From assembly GCA_020636105.1 (NCBI GenBank), contig JACJYL010000001.1, forward strand, positions 434,001-498,000: a DNA stretch of 64,000 nt, in the 5' to 3' direction. The first letter of the stretch is position 1. The number at the start of each line of letters is the position of its first letter. The notes beneath the pieces were generated by a model that was not told the origin of the DNA, did not search any database, and saw only the letters and a program-made list of their open reading frames with translations. Both the position numbers and the translations under genes were made by a program. Below, piece after piece: positions 34,679 through 44,136 of the stretch. The DNA is from Lewinellaceae bacterium (GTDB lineage Bacteria; Bacteroidota; Bacteroidia; Chitinophagales; Saprospiraceae).

Positions 34679-35737
34679 ATGGATGAAAAAAATTTTGACG
34701 AGCTCCAGGAGGCGTTTTACGAGACTTACGATATTACTGTTGATCCCAAGCAATCCCCCCTTAGGATCGATAAGTTTCTGTTGGACCGACTGGCAAAGGT
34801 GTCCAGGTCTAAAATTCAGTTAGCCATTAAGGCTGGTTCAATAACGGTAGATGATGAGGAGATAAAACCAAATTTCAAAATAAAACCGGGTCATAAGATC
34901 ACGGTGGTGCTTCCCCGTACTTTTGATGGGGAGACAGAAGTTATTCCTGAAGATATTCCCTTGGATATCAGGTATGAGGATGACGATCTACTCATTGTAC
35001 ACAAACCTCCGGGAATGGTTGTTCATCCCGGTATTGGCAACCGGACCGGTACTTTGGTTAATGCACTGGCCTGGCATTTTAAGGATCTGCCGGTCATGGA
35101 AGGCAATTCAAATGACAGAATTGGCCTTGTCCATCGTATAGATAAAGATACTTCAGGATTATTGGTAGTGGCCAAAACGGATTTTGCCATGACTAAAATG
35201 GCCAAACAATTCTTTGACCACACCATTGACCGAACTTATACGGCACTGGTTTGGGGTAATATGGAGGAAGAAGAAGGTACTATTATTGGAAATATCGGCA
35301 GGCACCCTGTCAATAGAAAAATCCGGACCGTTTACCCGGAAGGGGAGGAAGGCAAACATGCGGTGACACATTATAAGGTGCTGACCAATTATTATTATGT
35401 TTCCCTGGTGGAGTGCCGTTTGGAGACAGGCAGGACACACCAGATTAGGGTACACATGAAGTATCTTGGGCATCCTTTGTTTAATGACATGACTTATGGA
35501 GGCGATCGGATTGTAAAAGGCACGGTTTTTAGCAAGTATAAATCTTTTGTGGAAAACACCTTCAAAGTACTTCCGCGTCAGGCTTTACATGCCAAATCCC
35601 TGGGCTTTGTTCATCCTACCAAAGGAGAATATATGTTTTTTGAGTCCGATTTGCCCGATGATTTTAAGAATGCGCTGAGCCGTTGGGAAAAATACCTGGA
35701 TGGCAGGAAAGCCGCTTTAAAATCGGATGAAATCTAA
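34679..35737 (+). CDS. rluD: RluA/RluD-family 23S rRNA pseudouridine synthase
   Basis: A 352-residue enzyme. An S4 RNA-binding domain (about 25-85, SRSKIQLAIKAGSITVDDE) precedes the synthase domain with the catalytic LVHRIDKDTSG (Asp155) and ETGRTHQIRVHMKYLGHP. RluD converts U1911, U1915 and U1917 of 23S rRNA helix 69; assignment to RluD rather than another RluA-type enzyme rests on domain layout and length. RlmH at 55975 methylates one of the same residues. The stop overlaps the next gene by 11 nt. Confidence 0.88.
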   Translation: MDEKNFDELQEAFYETYDITVDPKQSPLRIDKFLLDRLAKVSRSKIQLAIKAGSITVDDEEIKPNFKIKPGHKITVVLPRTFDGETEVIPEDIPLDIRYEDDDLLIVHKPPGMVVHPGIGNRTGTLVNALAWHFKDLPVMEGNSNDRIGLVHRIDKDTSGLLVVAKTDFAMTKMAKQFFDHTIDRTYTALVWGNMEEEEGTIIGNIGRHPVNRKIRTVYPEGEEGKHAVTHYKVLTNYYYVSLVECRLETGRTHQIRVHMKYLGHPLFNDMTYGGDRIVKGTVFSKYKSFVENTFKVLPRQALHAKSLGFVHPTKGEYMFFESDLPDDFKNALSRWEKYLDGRKAALKSDEI

Positions 35738-36764
35738 TAATCATTCAATGAAGCTTTCGGAAAGATTAGCAGTCTTGGTGAAATTGGGAGAACATCTCAA
35801 GGGACAAGATGAATACCTCGAAGCGGTAATGGCCCGCTCTTTATACCATAATGGCTGGTTTACGATTGAAAACCAACAGGCGGCAGTGAAAGCTATAGCC
35901 AGTGAATTTCTGGATAAAAAGAAACTGGAGGACTGGGCTTCCCTGTATTTTATTGGAGAACCACCCCTCCCCAAAACGGTGGGAATGGTTCTCGCGGGAA
36001 ACCTGCCTTTGGTAGGCTTTCATGATGTACTCGCTGTATTCGTGTCGGGACACAAATCTCAGGTCAAACTTTCGGAAAAAGATAAATTCCTGTTGCCTTA
36101 CCTTTTTCAATTATTGAAAAGGTATGACGACCGTACGGCCCATTATTTTGAAGTAGTGGAACAGCTTTCCGGTTTCGAGGCGGTTATCGCTACCGGAAGC
36201 AACAATTCTTCCCGGTATTTTGAAGCTTATTTTGGTAAGTATCCGCACATCATTCGTCGTAACAGGAATGGAATTGCTGTACTCACCGGCCATGAAACGC
36301 CTGAAGCACTACACCTTCTCGGGGAGGATGTTTTTCGCTTTTTTGGACTGGGGTGTAGAAATGTCTCAAAAATTTACGTTCCGGAAGGATATGACTTTGA
36401 TCCCTTACTGACGGCATTGCATGAATTCAGAAAAATAATCCTGAACAATAAGTTTAAGAACAATTTTGATCACAATTACGCCATCCTGATCCTTAACAAG
36501 GCTTCGTTTAAAGCCAATGGCTGTATTTTGATGAGCGAAAACGATTCATTATCCTCACCGATTGCCTGCCTGCATTATAGTTATTATTCCTCTTTGGAGA
36601 TACTGGAAAAGGAACTACAGTTCAAAAAAAATGAAATCCAATGTGTGGTCAGCCAACAGGAATTCACCAATGTGCCCGTAATTCCTTTCGGTAAAGCTCA
36701 GGAACCGGGCTTAACGGATTATGCCGATGGCATCGACACCATGGAATTTCTGCTGGGATTATGA
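35727..36764 (+). CDS. LuxC-family acyl-CoA reductase
   Basis: A 345-residue protein of the acyl-CoA reductase (LuxC) family, which reduces activated fatty acids to aldehydes with NADPH. Features: MVLAGNLPLVGFHD (nucleotide region), VIATGSNNSSRYFEAYFGKYP, and FFGLGCRNVSK with Cys210 as the probable acyl-thioester nucleophile. It is somewhat shorter than luminous-bacterium LuxC and no luxD/E/A/B is present, so light production is not implied. It overlaps the rluD end by 11 nt and the convergent GNAT end by 6 nt. Confidence 0.85.
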   Translation: MKSNNHSMKLSERLAVLVKLGEHLKGQDEYLEAVMARSLYHNGWFTIENQQAAVKAIASEFLDKKKLEDWASLYFIGEPPLPKTVGMVLAGNLPLVGFHDVLAVFVSGHKSQVKLSEKDKFLLPYLFQLLKRYDDRTAHYFEVVEQLSGFEAVIATGSNNSSRYFEAYFGKYPHIIRRNRNGIAVLTGHETPEALHLLGEDVFRFFGLGCRNVSKIYVPEGYDFDPLLTALHEFRKIILNNKFKNNFDHNYAILILNKASFKANGCILMSENDSLSSPIACLHYSYYSSLEILEKELQFKKNEIQCVVSQQEFTNVPVIPFGKAQEPGLTDYADGIDTMEFLLGL

Positions 36765-37334
36765 TCCGACTCCGGTTAAATTTTTCACTTTGTCATACTC
36801 GGTTTTGGTGAGCCGGTACTGCTTCACACTTCGGTATTCATTTCCCTTTTTGTAATGATCCGCCAATTCACCTTCCTTGATCATGCCGTTTTTGGTCATT
36901 ACCTTTCCAGAGGCAGGATTGCCAATCAGGTGACGGGCATAAATTTTATGCAATTTTAGTTTGTTGAATCCATATTCAAGCACCAGAGCCATGGCTTCTG
37001 AGGCAAAACCTTTATTCCAGAAAGGTTCTCCTACCCAATAACCGACTTCGGCATTGTCATGTGAATGATTGACATGTAAGCCGATTCCGCCAATGAATTG
37101 ATCTCCTTCATTGAGAAAAATGCCAAAAATATGCTGGTGCCCTTGTTTGAAGCCCTGGTGAGCCATATTCAACCAGAAGATGGCATCTTTTTCAGAATAG
37201 GGCGTTGGAATATTAAGGGTCATTTCCGAAATGCGGGGATGACTGGCATACTCAACAATTTTGGGAATATCACTGGCTCTCAGTTCGCCGAGTCGGAGCC
37301 TTTTGCTTTTTAGATTGGGTTGTGTTTTAGTCAT
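36759..37334 (-). CDS. GNAT acetyltransferase, RimJ/RimL-like
   Basis: A 191-residue cytoplasmic N-acetyltransferase. LKSKRLRLGELRASDIPKI is the RimL-type N-terminus; NAEVGYWVGEPFWNKGFASEAM is the acetyl-CoA-binding motif A (Q/RxxGxG/A as NKGFAS). The acceptor could be a ribosomal or other protein N-terminus, or a small molecule. The gene's end overlaps the LuxC-family gene by 6 nt. Confidence 0.9.
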   Translation of the reverse strand: MTKTQPNLKSKRLRLGELRASDIPKIVEYASHPRISEMTLNIPTPYSEKDAIFWLNMAHQGFKQGHQHIFGIFLNEGDQFIGGIGLHVNHSHDNAEVGYWVGEPFWNKGFASEAMALVLEYGFNKLKLHKIYARHLIGNPASGKVMTKNGMIKEGELADHYKKGNEYRSVKQYRLTKTEYDKVKNLTGVGS

Positions 37335-37504
37335 TTTTATTTTGTTTCAAATCTCAACTTCCTTTTTCATAATTTAGTTCCCTCGATATGGTAACCTTCT
37401 TAATCTTTTTTTATCTTTTTTAAAAAAATATTAATCCTTAGCACCTCGTAACGGCCGAACTTTGGAACCGTGGAAATTTATTTTCTGAATTTACAATCAA
37501 TCCA

Positions 37505-38062
37505 ATGGAGAAGATTTTGCGGCTATTCTTTAGAACCCATGCCACGCTGATCAATATTTCTTTTTTACTATTGTTGAACGCAGTGATGATATTGGTAATC
37601 ATTCCCGAAGCTTCTCAGGGAGTGATAATGGGCACGGAGCAATCTGAATTGATAGATCGGTTTTTCTTTTTTACGTCTGCTGATTTTTACCCTGTAATTT
37701 CGGGATATGGAGATACTGGGAGAACCAATTATGTATTTATGCTCTTGACGGCAGATATTGTTTTTTCGATACTCTATTCTGTATTGTTGGTCTTTCTTGC
37801 GGTTGTTTTTTATGAAAAATTGAATTTTACTTCCCTTAAAAAATGGATATTTTTCCCTTTAATTTTCCCTGTAATTGAAGGGTTAGAAAATGTATTGTTG
37901 ATTTTTTTGCTTGTTTCATACCCTGTTAAACACCCATTATTGGCCAATTTTTTGGGAGGATCAATTATGTTGAAATGGTGCATGCTGTTTTCTTTCCTCC
38001 TTGTATTTTTTTCGGGAGCTTTATTGACATTTATTAAATATGTTAAAAAAAAGGCTACTTGA
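37505..38062 (+). CDS. Membrane protein of unknown function, four spans
   Basis: A 185-residue, strongly hydrophobic protein with spans at about 15-33, 78-100, 115-137 and 158-178. A polar loop (about 40-75) contains FFTSADFYPVISGYGDTGR between the first two spans. No family is recognised and no neighbour suggests a role. It precedes the surface-protein cluster by 166 nt. Confidence 0.7.
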   Translation: MEKILRLFFRTHATLINISFLLLLNAVMILVIIPEASQGVIMGTEQSELIDRFFFFTSADFYPVISGYGDTGRTNYVFMLLTADIVFSILYSVLLVFLAVVFYEKLNFTSLKKWIFFPLIFPVIEGLENVLLIFLLVSYPVKHPLLANFLGGSIMLKWCMLFSFLLVFFSGALLTFIKYVKKKAT

Positions 38063-38143
38063 ACCAGGGGGCTGGCTCCATTCTTTTTACACTTTTTTAC
38101 ATTTTTTAAAAAAGGCTTTAACCTTCCAGGTTTTTCAATCCTA

Positions 38144-38151
38144 TAATTTTG
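38144..38151 (+). promoter_or_regulatory. -7 promoter element upstream of the surface-protein cluster
   Basis: TAATTTTG fits TAnnTTTG. Transcription would begin near 38157, about 70 nt before the chosen start of the large protein. Confidence 0.4.
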
Positions 38152-38228
38152 CTTTAGTGTTTGTAAACCATTATTGAAATGGGTTTTCAATATGCTGCAT
38201 GGATTTTTTCAGGATAAAAAAAATAACT

Positions 38229-41200
38229 ATGATTCATAAATTATTTTCTTGCAAAAGGCTAACATTCATATTCCCTATATTGCTTTTGGCAATAAATATC
38301 TTTGCGCAACAAGTCAGGGTATCCGTTAATATACCTCCTCCATACCCGATTCATCTGGAAGACTACTTTTCCTTTGGGAACATGACCGTCATCACCCTTA
38401 CCAACCAGGGAAATTCAACGTTGAATCTCAAATTGATTACAACGGTAACCGATCACCAGGGAATTGAAGGTCACGTCAGGGATTCCTGGAGCCCTGTGCT
38501 TCCTGTTACACTAAATCCTTTTGAAGTAAAAGTGTTAACAAGCAACCTCCTTCAGGATCACTTCAATAACCTTACTAAAAATAATATTTCCGTTACAGGG
38601 TATAACCTCAACCAGATCATCCGCACAGAAACGCTCCCTGAAGGTTTGTATGAAGTTTGTGTAAAGGCATATGACGTCAGCACTAACCAGCAAATTTCAG
38701 ATGATTTTGGATGTACCCAGCTTTTTCTTACCAATTATGATCCACCGGTAATCCTTTCTCCCGCAGAAGACGAAACTGTCAGTGCCCAAAATCCTCAATT
38801 TATTAATTTTATATGGACTCCTTCAGGCATGGCAGGCTTATCGCGGTATCGGCTTCAACTGGTTGATATGACTGCTACCGGGTTATTCAATCCCAATGAT
38901 GCATTCCAGGGATCTACTCTCGTTCAGCCTTTTTTTGAAAAAGACAACCTTATTGCTACCATGTTTCCTTACAGTATCGGTGACCCACCGTTACAAGCCG
39001 GACATGAATATGCTGTAAGGGTAACAGCTTATGATCCACAAGGGAGGCTTGCTTTTAAAAATGAAGGCAAAAGTCCCATTTCTACCTTTACTTATAATTT
39101 CCAGCAAATGATAAGCTTGCCAGCGGGTTCGAATGCAGGCAACGCTCCCGGTAACCAAGACCTGAATTTTGTCAATAACAACAATAATAACCCCGATCCA
39201 CCCAATGGGGATTGCGTATCGGCTACACTTTACGCTGGGCCAACAGGAGCTCCTTTGAGTGAAATTTCCAATGGAACGGATATTTCAGTGGGGTACTTTG
39301 TGATGAAAAATACGATTTTCAGCAAAAACAACGGAGGCTCATTCAATGGGACGGGCACTATTAAGATCAATTTTCTGAATACTACCATGAAAGTAGAATT
39401 CCAGGGCATCCAGGTAGATAATAATAATCGCCTCATGTCCGGCAAGATCACTGCTATGGTCACCTCGAACAGTCTTATTAATGACCAAATGTCTAAAGTG
39501 AAAACCGGGGTGATCGAGACCTTACCCGATGCCCAGGGATTGTATGAAAAATTACAGGCTGCCAACCGACTGGTAAGCCAGTTAATCCCAGAAAATCCTA
39601 TTGATCTTCCGATTTCCTGGGATGGAGATCATTACAATGTAGGCATAGTGGGGTTTATCTTTGAGCCAACTGAAGCCTATCTAAATGCGGTGTTACCGAT
39701 TGATGTTCCTCAATCCATGAATGGAGACTGGATCAACATCACGACGAAGGGTGTTTCCATCCATCCCAACGGTTTTGGTGCTGCAGAAATTAAAATCGCG
39801 CTGGTCAACGATCAGAATATTCAACTTTCCAATAATCTCTCCCTGCATATTTTAGGTGGGGAGAATCAAACTTTTGTGACCCTCGATTGTGATGGATTTC
39901 ATGCTTTGGCCATTAAAGGCGCAGTGGAACTTTCCCGGAATATTGCCTTGCCTCTCGACAATGAGTACAAGGTCATTGCTGATGTAAATACAAAAGTAAA
40001 GGTTCCTTTTGAATTAAATGGAGGGGTTGATTTTGAAAATTTCATTCTGCCAGATCTGGAATTAAGTCATCCATTTACAGTGCCGGAAGCCCAGGACTTT
40101 GTCATTGAAGCAGGTGCAGTGACCTTTGATTTTGCAAGCTCTAAAAATAGTTTATCCTTCCAGAATGCATTCCCCGGAAAACCTAATGATTGGATCGGCT
40201 TATACATGAAAGAGTTGATGCTTACCTTGCCAAAAGGGTTTAAAAAATCTGGAGGAGGCACCATAAAGCTCAATATTTCAGACTTTATGGTGGACAAAAT
40301 GGGGGTTAATGGCGACTTTTTTGCCGAAGGTACTCCGCTTGCGGACGGAAGCATTGCAGGCTGGGTCTTTGAACTTAAAAAGGTGGATGTCCAGATTAAG
40401 AACAGTAAACTTTCCGGTGGTGGTTTGGGTGGCCTGGTCAGGCTTCCCATAGGCGAGGCGGCGAACTTCGGTTTTTGGGCGCTGGTCCAGAAAGGAGGCG
40501 AGAAGGGAGCCAATTTTGCCTTTGAACTGGAAACTGCTGATCAGGTCGATGCAGATTTATTTCTTGCAAAAATTAAGTTATTCGAAGGATCAAAAATAAC
40601 GATTGTAAAAAAAGACGGCAAATTTGAAGCATCAACCTCTCTCAACGGGGAGATCAGTGTCAAATTCGACAATAACCCTGGCAATAGTAATGTTTCCAAA
40701 TTTAATTTACCAAGCCTGAAATTCCAGGAATTGGTGATTACAGGAAAAGACCAGGAGGGATTTGTTCCTGATTTTGATATGAAGTTTTTTGCCCTCAATA
40801 ACCAGGGAAATATCCAGGCCAAACTCAGCACATTTGAATTGGGGCTAAAGAATCTGGCATTCAATAAAAAAACTGAAAACGGGCAAACCCTGGTCGGTTT
40901 ATCAATCGGACTGGAAATTTCTTTATTCGGTGGGGAAAACAACCAATCTACCGGAGCAGGAGGCTCAACGGATTTTACACTTTGGGCCAATTTCAATAAA
41001 GAGCTCAAAATTTTTAAATACAAAAATGCACAGCTCAATGAGATAAGCGTAAAAGGAGACCTGGGAGTGGCTTACATTGCCGGAAAAATTGAGATATTCA
41101 ATGAGGACGAAACATACGGGAATGGCTTCCGAGGTTCGTTACAGGCTGAGGTAACGGGCATCAATCTGGGCATAGATGTCAAAATGCAGTTCGGGAAAAC

Positions 41201-44135
41201 CTTGCAAAATAAGGGGAATTACAAATATTGGTATTTTGATGTGATGGCAACTTTCCCTAATCCTGGTATTAACATTCCTTCAACAGTAGCTTCCATTTAT
41301 GGCATAGGAGGAGGAGCCTGGTGTAATATGAGCCGACAGGGAGGCATGACCCAGCCACTGCCGCCCGATCAGTACACTGAGGTTAAAAAAGGAGGCCCGG
41401 CACCAACTGTTTCAGGGGTGAATTTTGTACCTCAAAAAGGAATTGGCGGGTTTAAAGCCAGCGTTCTGTTTGGAATCACCGGTAGCCAGGATGCATTTAA
41501 TGGCGACCTGACATTTTCTATGGAGTTGAACACCAATAATTTATCGGTCAATTTTATCCGCTTTGAGGGCAGTGGATACGTGATGCAAGACGTCAACAAG
41601 AAACCGAGGTCTGAAGCGAGTGCATTAATACAGGTTCATGCAGAACTTGAAGTAAACATGATCAACAATCTGTTTTATGGAAATTTCGGCGTGGATGTTG
41701 ACGTGTATGGTTTAGTGACGGGGTCGGGAGCTATAGCCATGCAGTTCCAATTGCCGGAAAAAGACGAGCAAGGTATGGTAATCGATCAACCTAATCTCAA
41801 GTGGTTCATAAAAGTGGGATACTGGACGCCGGGATTCAACCCTTTTGAGGACCCTAACCGAATAAAGGCTACCATTGGATTTGAGAATGCGGCTGCGGAA
41901 TACAATCTAAAGTTCCAGGGATACCTGATGGCTGGGAACGACCTGCCCAACGGCTTACCACCTTTGCCTTCTTACATTTATGACCTCTGCCAAAGTCTTG
42001 GAGCTCCTGGACAAAACGATCTTCCAACACAGGTTGCTCAATCTCAAAATCTGGCTTTTGCCTTCGGAGCAGGACTTCAGTTCAACGCAGGATTTGATTT
42101 TAAAATTGTTTATGCAGACATGCAGGCGGAGGCAGCTTTTGATGTACTGCTTGGGAATGTTAATGCAAAATGTGATGGAGAGCCCATCGGGTTTAATGGC
42201 TGGTATGCCCAGGGCCAGGCATATGCCTATGTTTCAGGAGACGCCGGGATTTTCGGATTGTCCCTGGTAACCGTAAAAGCAGGGGCGGTGCTGGAAATCA
42301 AATTACCCAACCCGACCTGGGTGAAGGGCACGGTTGACATATACATGAAAATAGTGGGTTTTGATGCCGGCACCTACTCAGGAAACTTTGAGCGGGGAGA
42401 AAAATGCAATGTAGAAGTAGATATGGATCCTTTTGAGGGCACCAAATTGGTAAAGAAGATAACGCCCGTAAATAAATCCAAGGATATCGACCCTGTGAAT
42501 CCTGATCTGACTGTTGATTTTTATTATCCCTGGAACAAATTTATCTCCGTTTACAACCCTTATTTGGGATACGATGAAACGTATATGTTTGATCAGGAGG
42601 TTTCTTTGACGGATAAGCAAGGGAATGAAATTCTTCACCAAATAGCCAAGAACGATAAGCGATTTACCATTAATCCCAAGGATAATTTGCTTCCACAAAA
42701 GGACTATCGCATAGTTGTCAAAGCCTATCTCAAGAATATTCTAAAGGGGACGATAGAGATTGAAGAGAATTACGTTATCAATTTCAAAACCGGCAATATG
42801 CCCGTTAAATTTGATATCAGTGATTTGGTATTCTCCTACCCACTGCCCGGACAGCGGTATTTTATGAAACAATCCTTTGAGGGTGGGCCTTCCACCGGAA
42901 TGCTTAAGTTGAAGGAGGACATGTGTTATCTCATCAATGACCATCCAACCAAAAAAGCATATGCTGTGATTACAGATTTAAAAACACAGGATACCTATGA
43001 AGCTCCTTGTGATTGCGTGGGTAAAAACCAGGCCATGATCCGATTTGACATTCCTCAGGCATTAAAAAATAAAACAATTTATGAGTTAAAGATCATCATG
43101 AAGAAACCGCCCCAAAACAATAATCCTGGGAACGGAATGGTGCTTGATCTTGATTTTGCAGCCAACAGCAACGATCATGTCCTTTTTGACGGGCTGTATT
43201 TTCAAACGAGTAAGTACGATGATATGAATCAGAAAATAGCGGCGTGTAAAGTCAGTAAGGTGGGGTATATACCCCAAAGCTACGGATACAATTTCGGCAA
43301 TTACAATTCAAGCAGTTATGACAATTTCAAACTTCCTGTCGTTTTACTGGAAGTGGGTGAAGCTTTTGAAAATTACGAAATAGCCTTTTACAATGTAATG
43401 ATGGAAAACCAATACGGGGATATGGAAAGCCAGCAAGAAGGTCGATTCATAGCCTTAAAACCACTCTCCGGCTGGATGAAGCAGATGGACAATAAATACA
43501 GGAGTTTTACCACTTTGAGTAATGCACAAAAACAGAATTTATACGCGGCTATAGGAACGCTCCCGGTAAATATTAAGGTGAAAAGAGCTCCCGGTTTTCC
43601 ATATTACGGCGTCGAAACCTTTGCTTTCAGAAAGCAGTTTATGGACGATGACTTTAAGTGGATGAAGAACCATTCCTATTATGATCAATTGCTTAGGGCT
43701 GCGGGGGCATTGGACGGAAAGGAAACCCTGCTTAAACCCCAAGATCCTTTATCCGCATCGGAAATCAATGCAGCAAAGGGGAATGGCGGGAACGGCATGT
43801 ACCTCAACTTAAACCTGCAGGCTAACAATAACAACGGAAATGGCATGGTCAACAATAACCTGAATTTTAATCAGGGAGGAACTGCTTATTTCCCAATTAT
43901 CGATTTTGCACCCCATTTGGCAACGATTGACAAAGCAAAACTGGACGTAAAATTGCTGAGCAAGGCAGCTGCTAACAATAAGTTTTATGTTGCCTATAAC
44001 CTCATAAAAAGTTTGGGTTGGCCTACTTATCCTTTAGGTGGCAAACAGTTTGAGTTTAATATTTGGGAGCCCAGGAAAATAAATGGTAAGAAGTATAAGC
44101 AATATCCTTTTAGTTATTCGATCACTCAAAATTAA
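38229..44135 (+). CDS. Very large secreted protein of unknown function
   Basis: From ATG 38229 the product has 1968 residues (an ATG at 38199 would add 10). A signal peptide ends near IFAQQ. Two Ig/CARDB-like domains occupy about 25-290 (NQGNSTLNLKL, then an Fn3-like WTPSG..YRLQL). An Asn/Pro-rich linker lies at about 300-328. The middle 1000 residues are beta-rich without Cys pairs or catalytic motifs, and a last third of mixed beta domains includes two Gly/Asn-rich repeats (NPGNGMVLDLDF near 1630; GNGMYLNLNLQANNNNGNGM near 1850). No T9SS sorting domain is evident. The N-terminal architecture resembles TANFOR-type Bacteroidota surface proteins, weakly. Downstream genes look cotranscribed. 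Confidence 0.8.
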   Translation: MIHKLFSCKRLTFIFPILLLAINIFAQQVRVSVNIPPPYPIHLEDYFSFGNMTVITLTNQGNSTLNLKLITTVTDHQGIEGHVRDSWSPVLPVTLNPFEVKVLTSNLLQDHFNNLTKNNISVTGYNLNQIIRTETLPEGLYEVCVKAYDVSTNQQISDDFGCTQLFLTNYDPPVILSPAEDETVSAQNPQFINFIWTPSGMAGLSRYRLQLVDMTATGLFNPNDAFQGSTLVQPFFEKDNLIATMFPYSIGDPPLQAGHEYAVRVTAYDPQGRLAFKNEGKSPISTFTYNFQQMISLPAGSNAGNAPGNQDLNFVNNNNNNPDPPNGDCVSATLYAGPTGAPLSEISNGTDISVGYFVMKNTIFSKNNGGSFNGTGTIKINFLNTTMKVEFQGIQVDNNNRLMSGKITAMVTSNSLINDQMSKVKTGVIETLPDAQGLYEKLQAANRLVSQLIPENPIDLPISWDGDHYNVGIVGFIFEPTEAYLNAVLPIDVPQSMNGDWINITTKGVSIHPNGFGAAEIKIALVNDQNIQLSNNLSLHILGGENQTFVTLDCDGFHALAIKGAVELSRNIALPLDNEYKVIADVNTKVKVPFELNGGVDFENFILPDLELSHPFTVPEAQDFVIEAGAVTFDFASSKNSLSFQNAFPGKPNDWIGLYMKELMLTLPKGFKKSGGGTIKLNISDFMVDKMGVNGDFFAEGTPLADGSIAGWVFELKKVDVQIKNSKLSGGGLGGLVRLPIGEAANFGFWALVQKGGEKGANFAFELETADQVDADLFLAKIKLFEGSKITIVKKDGKFEASTSLNGEISVKFDNNPGNSNVSKFNLPSLKFQELVITGKDQEGFVPDFDMKFFALNNQGNIQAKLSTFELGLKNLAFNKKTENGQTLVGLSIGLEISLFGGENNQSTGAGGSTDFTLWANFNKELKIFKYKNAQLNEISVKGDLGVAYIAGKIEIFNEDETYGNGFRGSLQAEVTGINLGIDVKMQFGKTLQNKGNYKYWYFDVMATFPNPGINIPSTVASIYGIGGGAWCNMSRQGGMTQPLPPDQYTEVKKGGPAPTVSGVNFVPQKGIGGFKASVLFGITGSQDAFNGDLTFSMELNTNNLSVNFIRFEGSGYVMQDVNKKPRSEASALIQVHAELEVNMINNLFYGNFGVDVDVYGLVTGSGAIAMQFQLPEKDEQGMVIDQPNLKWFIKVGYWTPGFNPFEDPNRIKATIGFENAAAEYNLKFQGYLMAGNDLPNGLPPLPSYIYDLCQSLGAPGQNDLPTQVAQSQNLAFAFGAGLQFNAGFDFKIVYADMQAEAAFDVLLGNVNAKCDGEPIGFNGWYAQGQAYAYVSGDAGIFGLSLVTVKAGAVLEIKLPNPTWVKGTVDIYMKIVGFDAGTYSGNFERGEKCNVEVDMDPFEGTKLVKKITPVNKSKDIDPVNPDLTVDFYYPWNKFISVYNPYLGYDETYMFDQEVSLTDKQGNEILHQIAKNDKRFTINPKDNLLPQKDYRIVVKAYLKNILKGTIEIEENYVINFKTGNMPVKFDISDLVFSYPLPGQRYFMKQSFEGGPSTGMLKLKEDMCYLINDHPTKKAYAVITDLKTQDTYEAPCDCVGKNQAMIRFDIPQALKNKTIYELKIIMKKPPQNNNPGNGMVLDLDFAANSNDHVLFDGLYFQTSKYDDMNQKIAACKVSKVGYIPQSYGYNFGNYNSSSYDNFKLPVVLLEVGEAFENYEIAFYNVMMENQYGDMESQQEGRFIALKPLSGWMKQMDNKYRSFTTLSNAQKQNLYAAIGTLPVNIKVKRAPGFPYYGVETFAFRKQFMDDDFKWMKNHSYYDQLLRAAGALDGKETLLKPQDPLSASEINAAKGNGGNGMYLNLNLQANNNNGNGMVNNNLNFNQGGTAYFPIIDFAPHLATIDKAKLDVKLLSKAAANNKFYVAYNLIKSLGWPTYPLGGKQFEFNIWEPRKINGKKYKQYPFSYSITQN

Positions 44136-44136
44136 T

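Noticed and set aside
35727..36764. Luminescence operon
   Set aside because: A LuxC-like acyl-CoA reductase occurs, but no luxA, luxB, luxD or luxE gene is nearby.
39230..41038. Several long reverse frames inside the giant surface protein gene
   Set aside because: They overlap a forward frame with signal peptide and consistent domain layout; such antisense frames are frequent in long genes.
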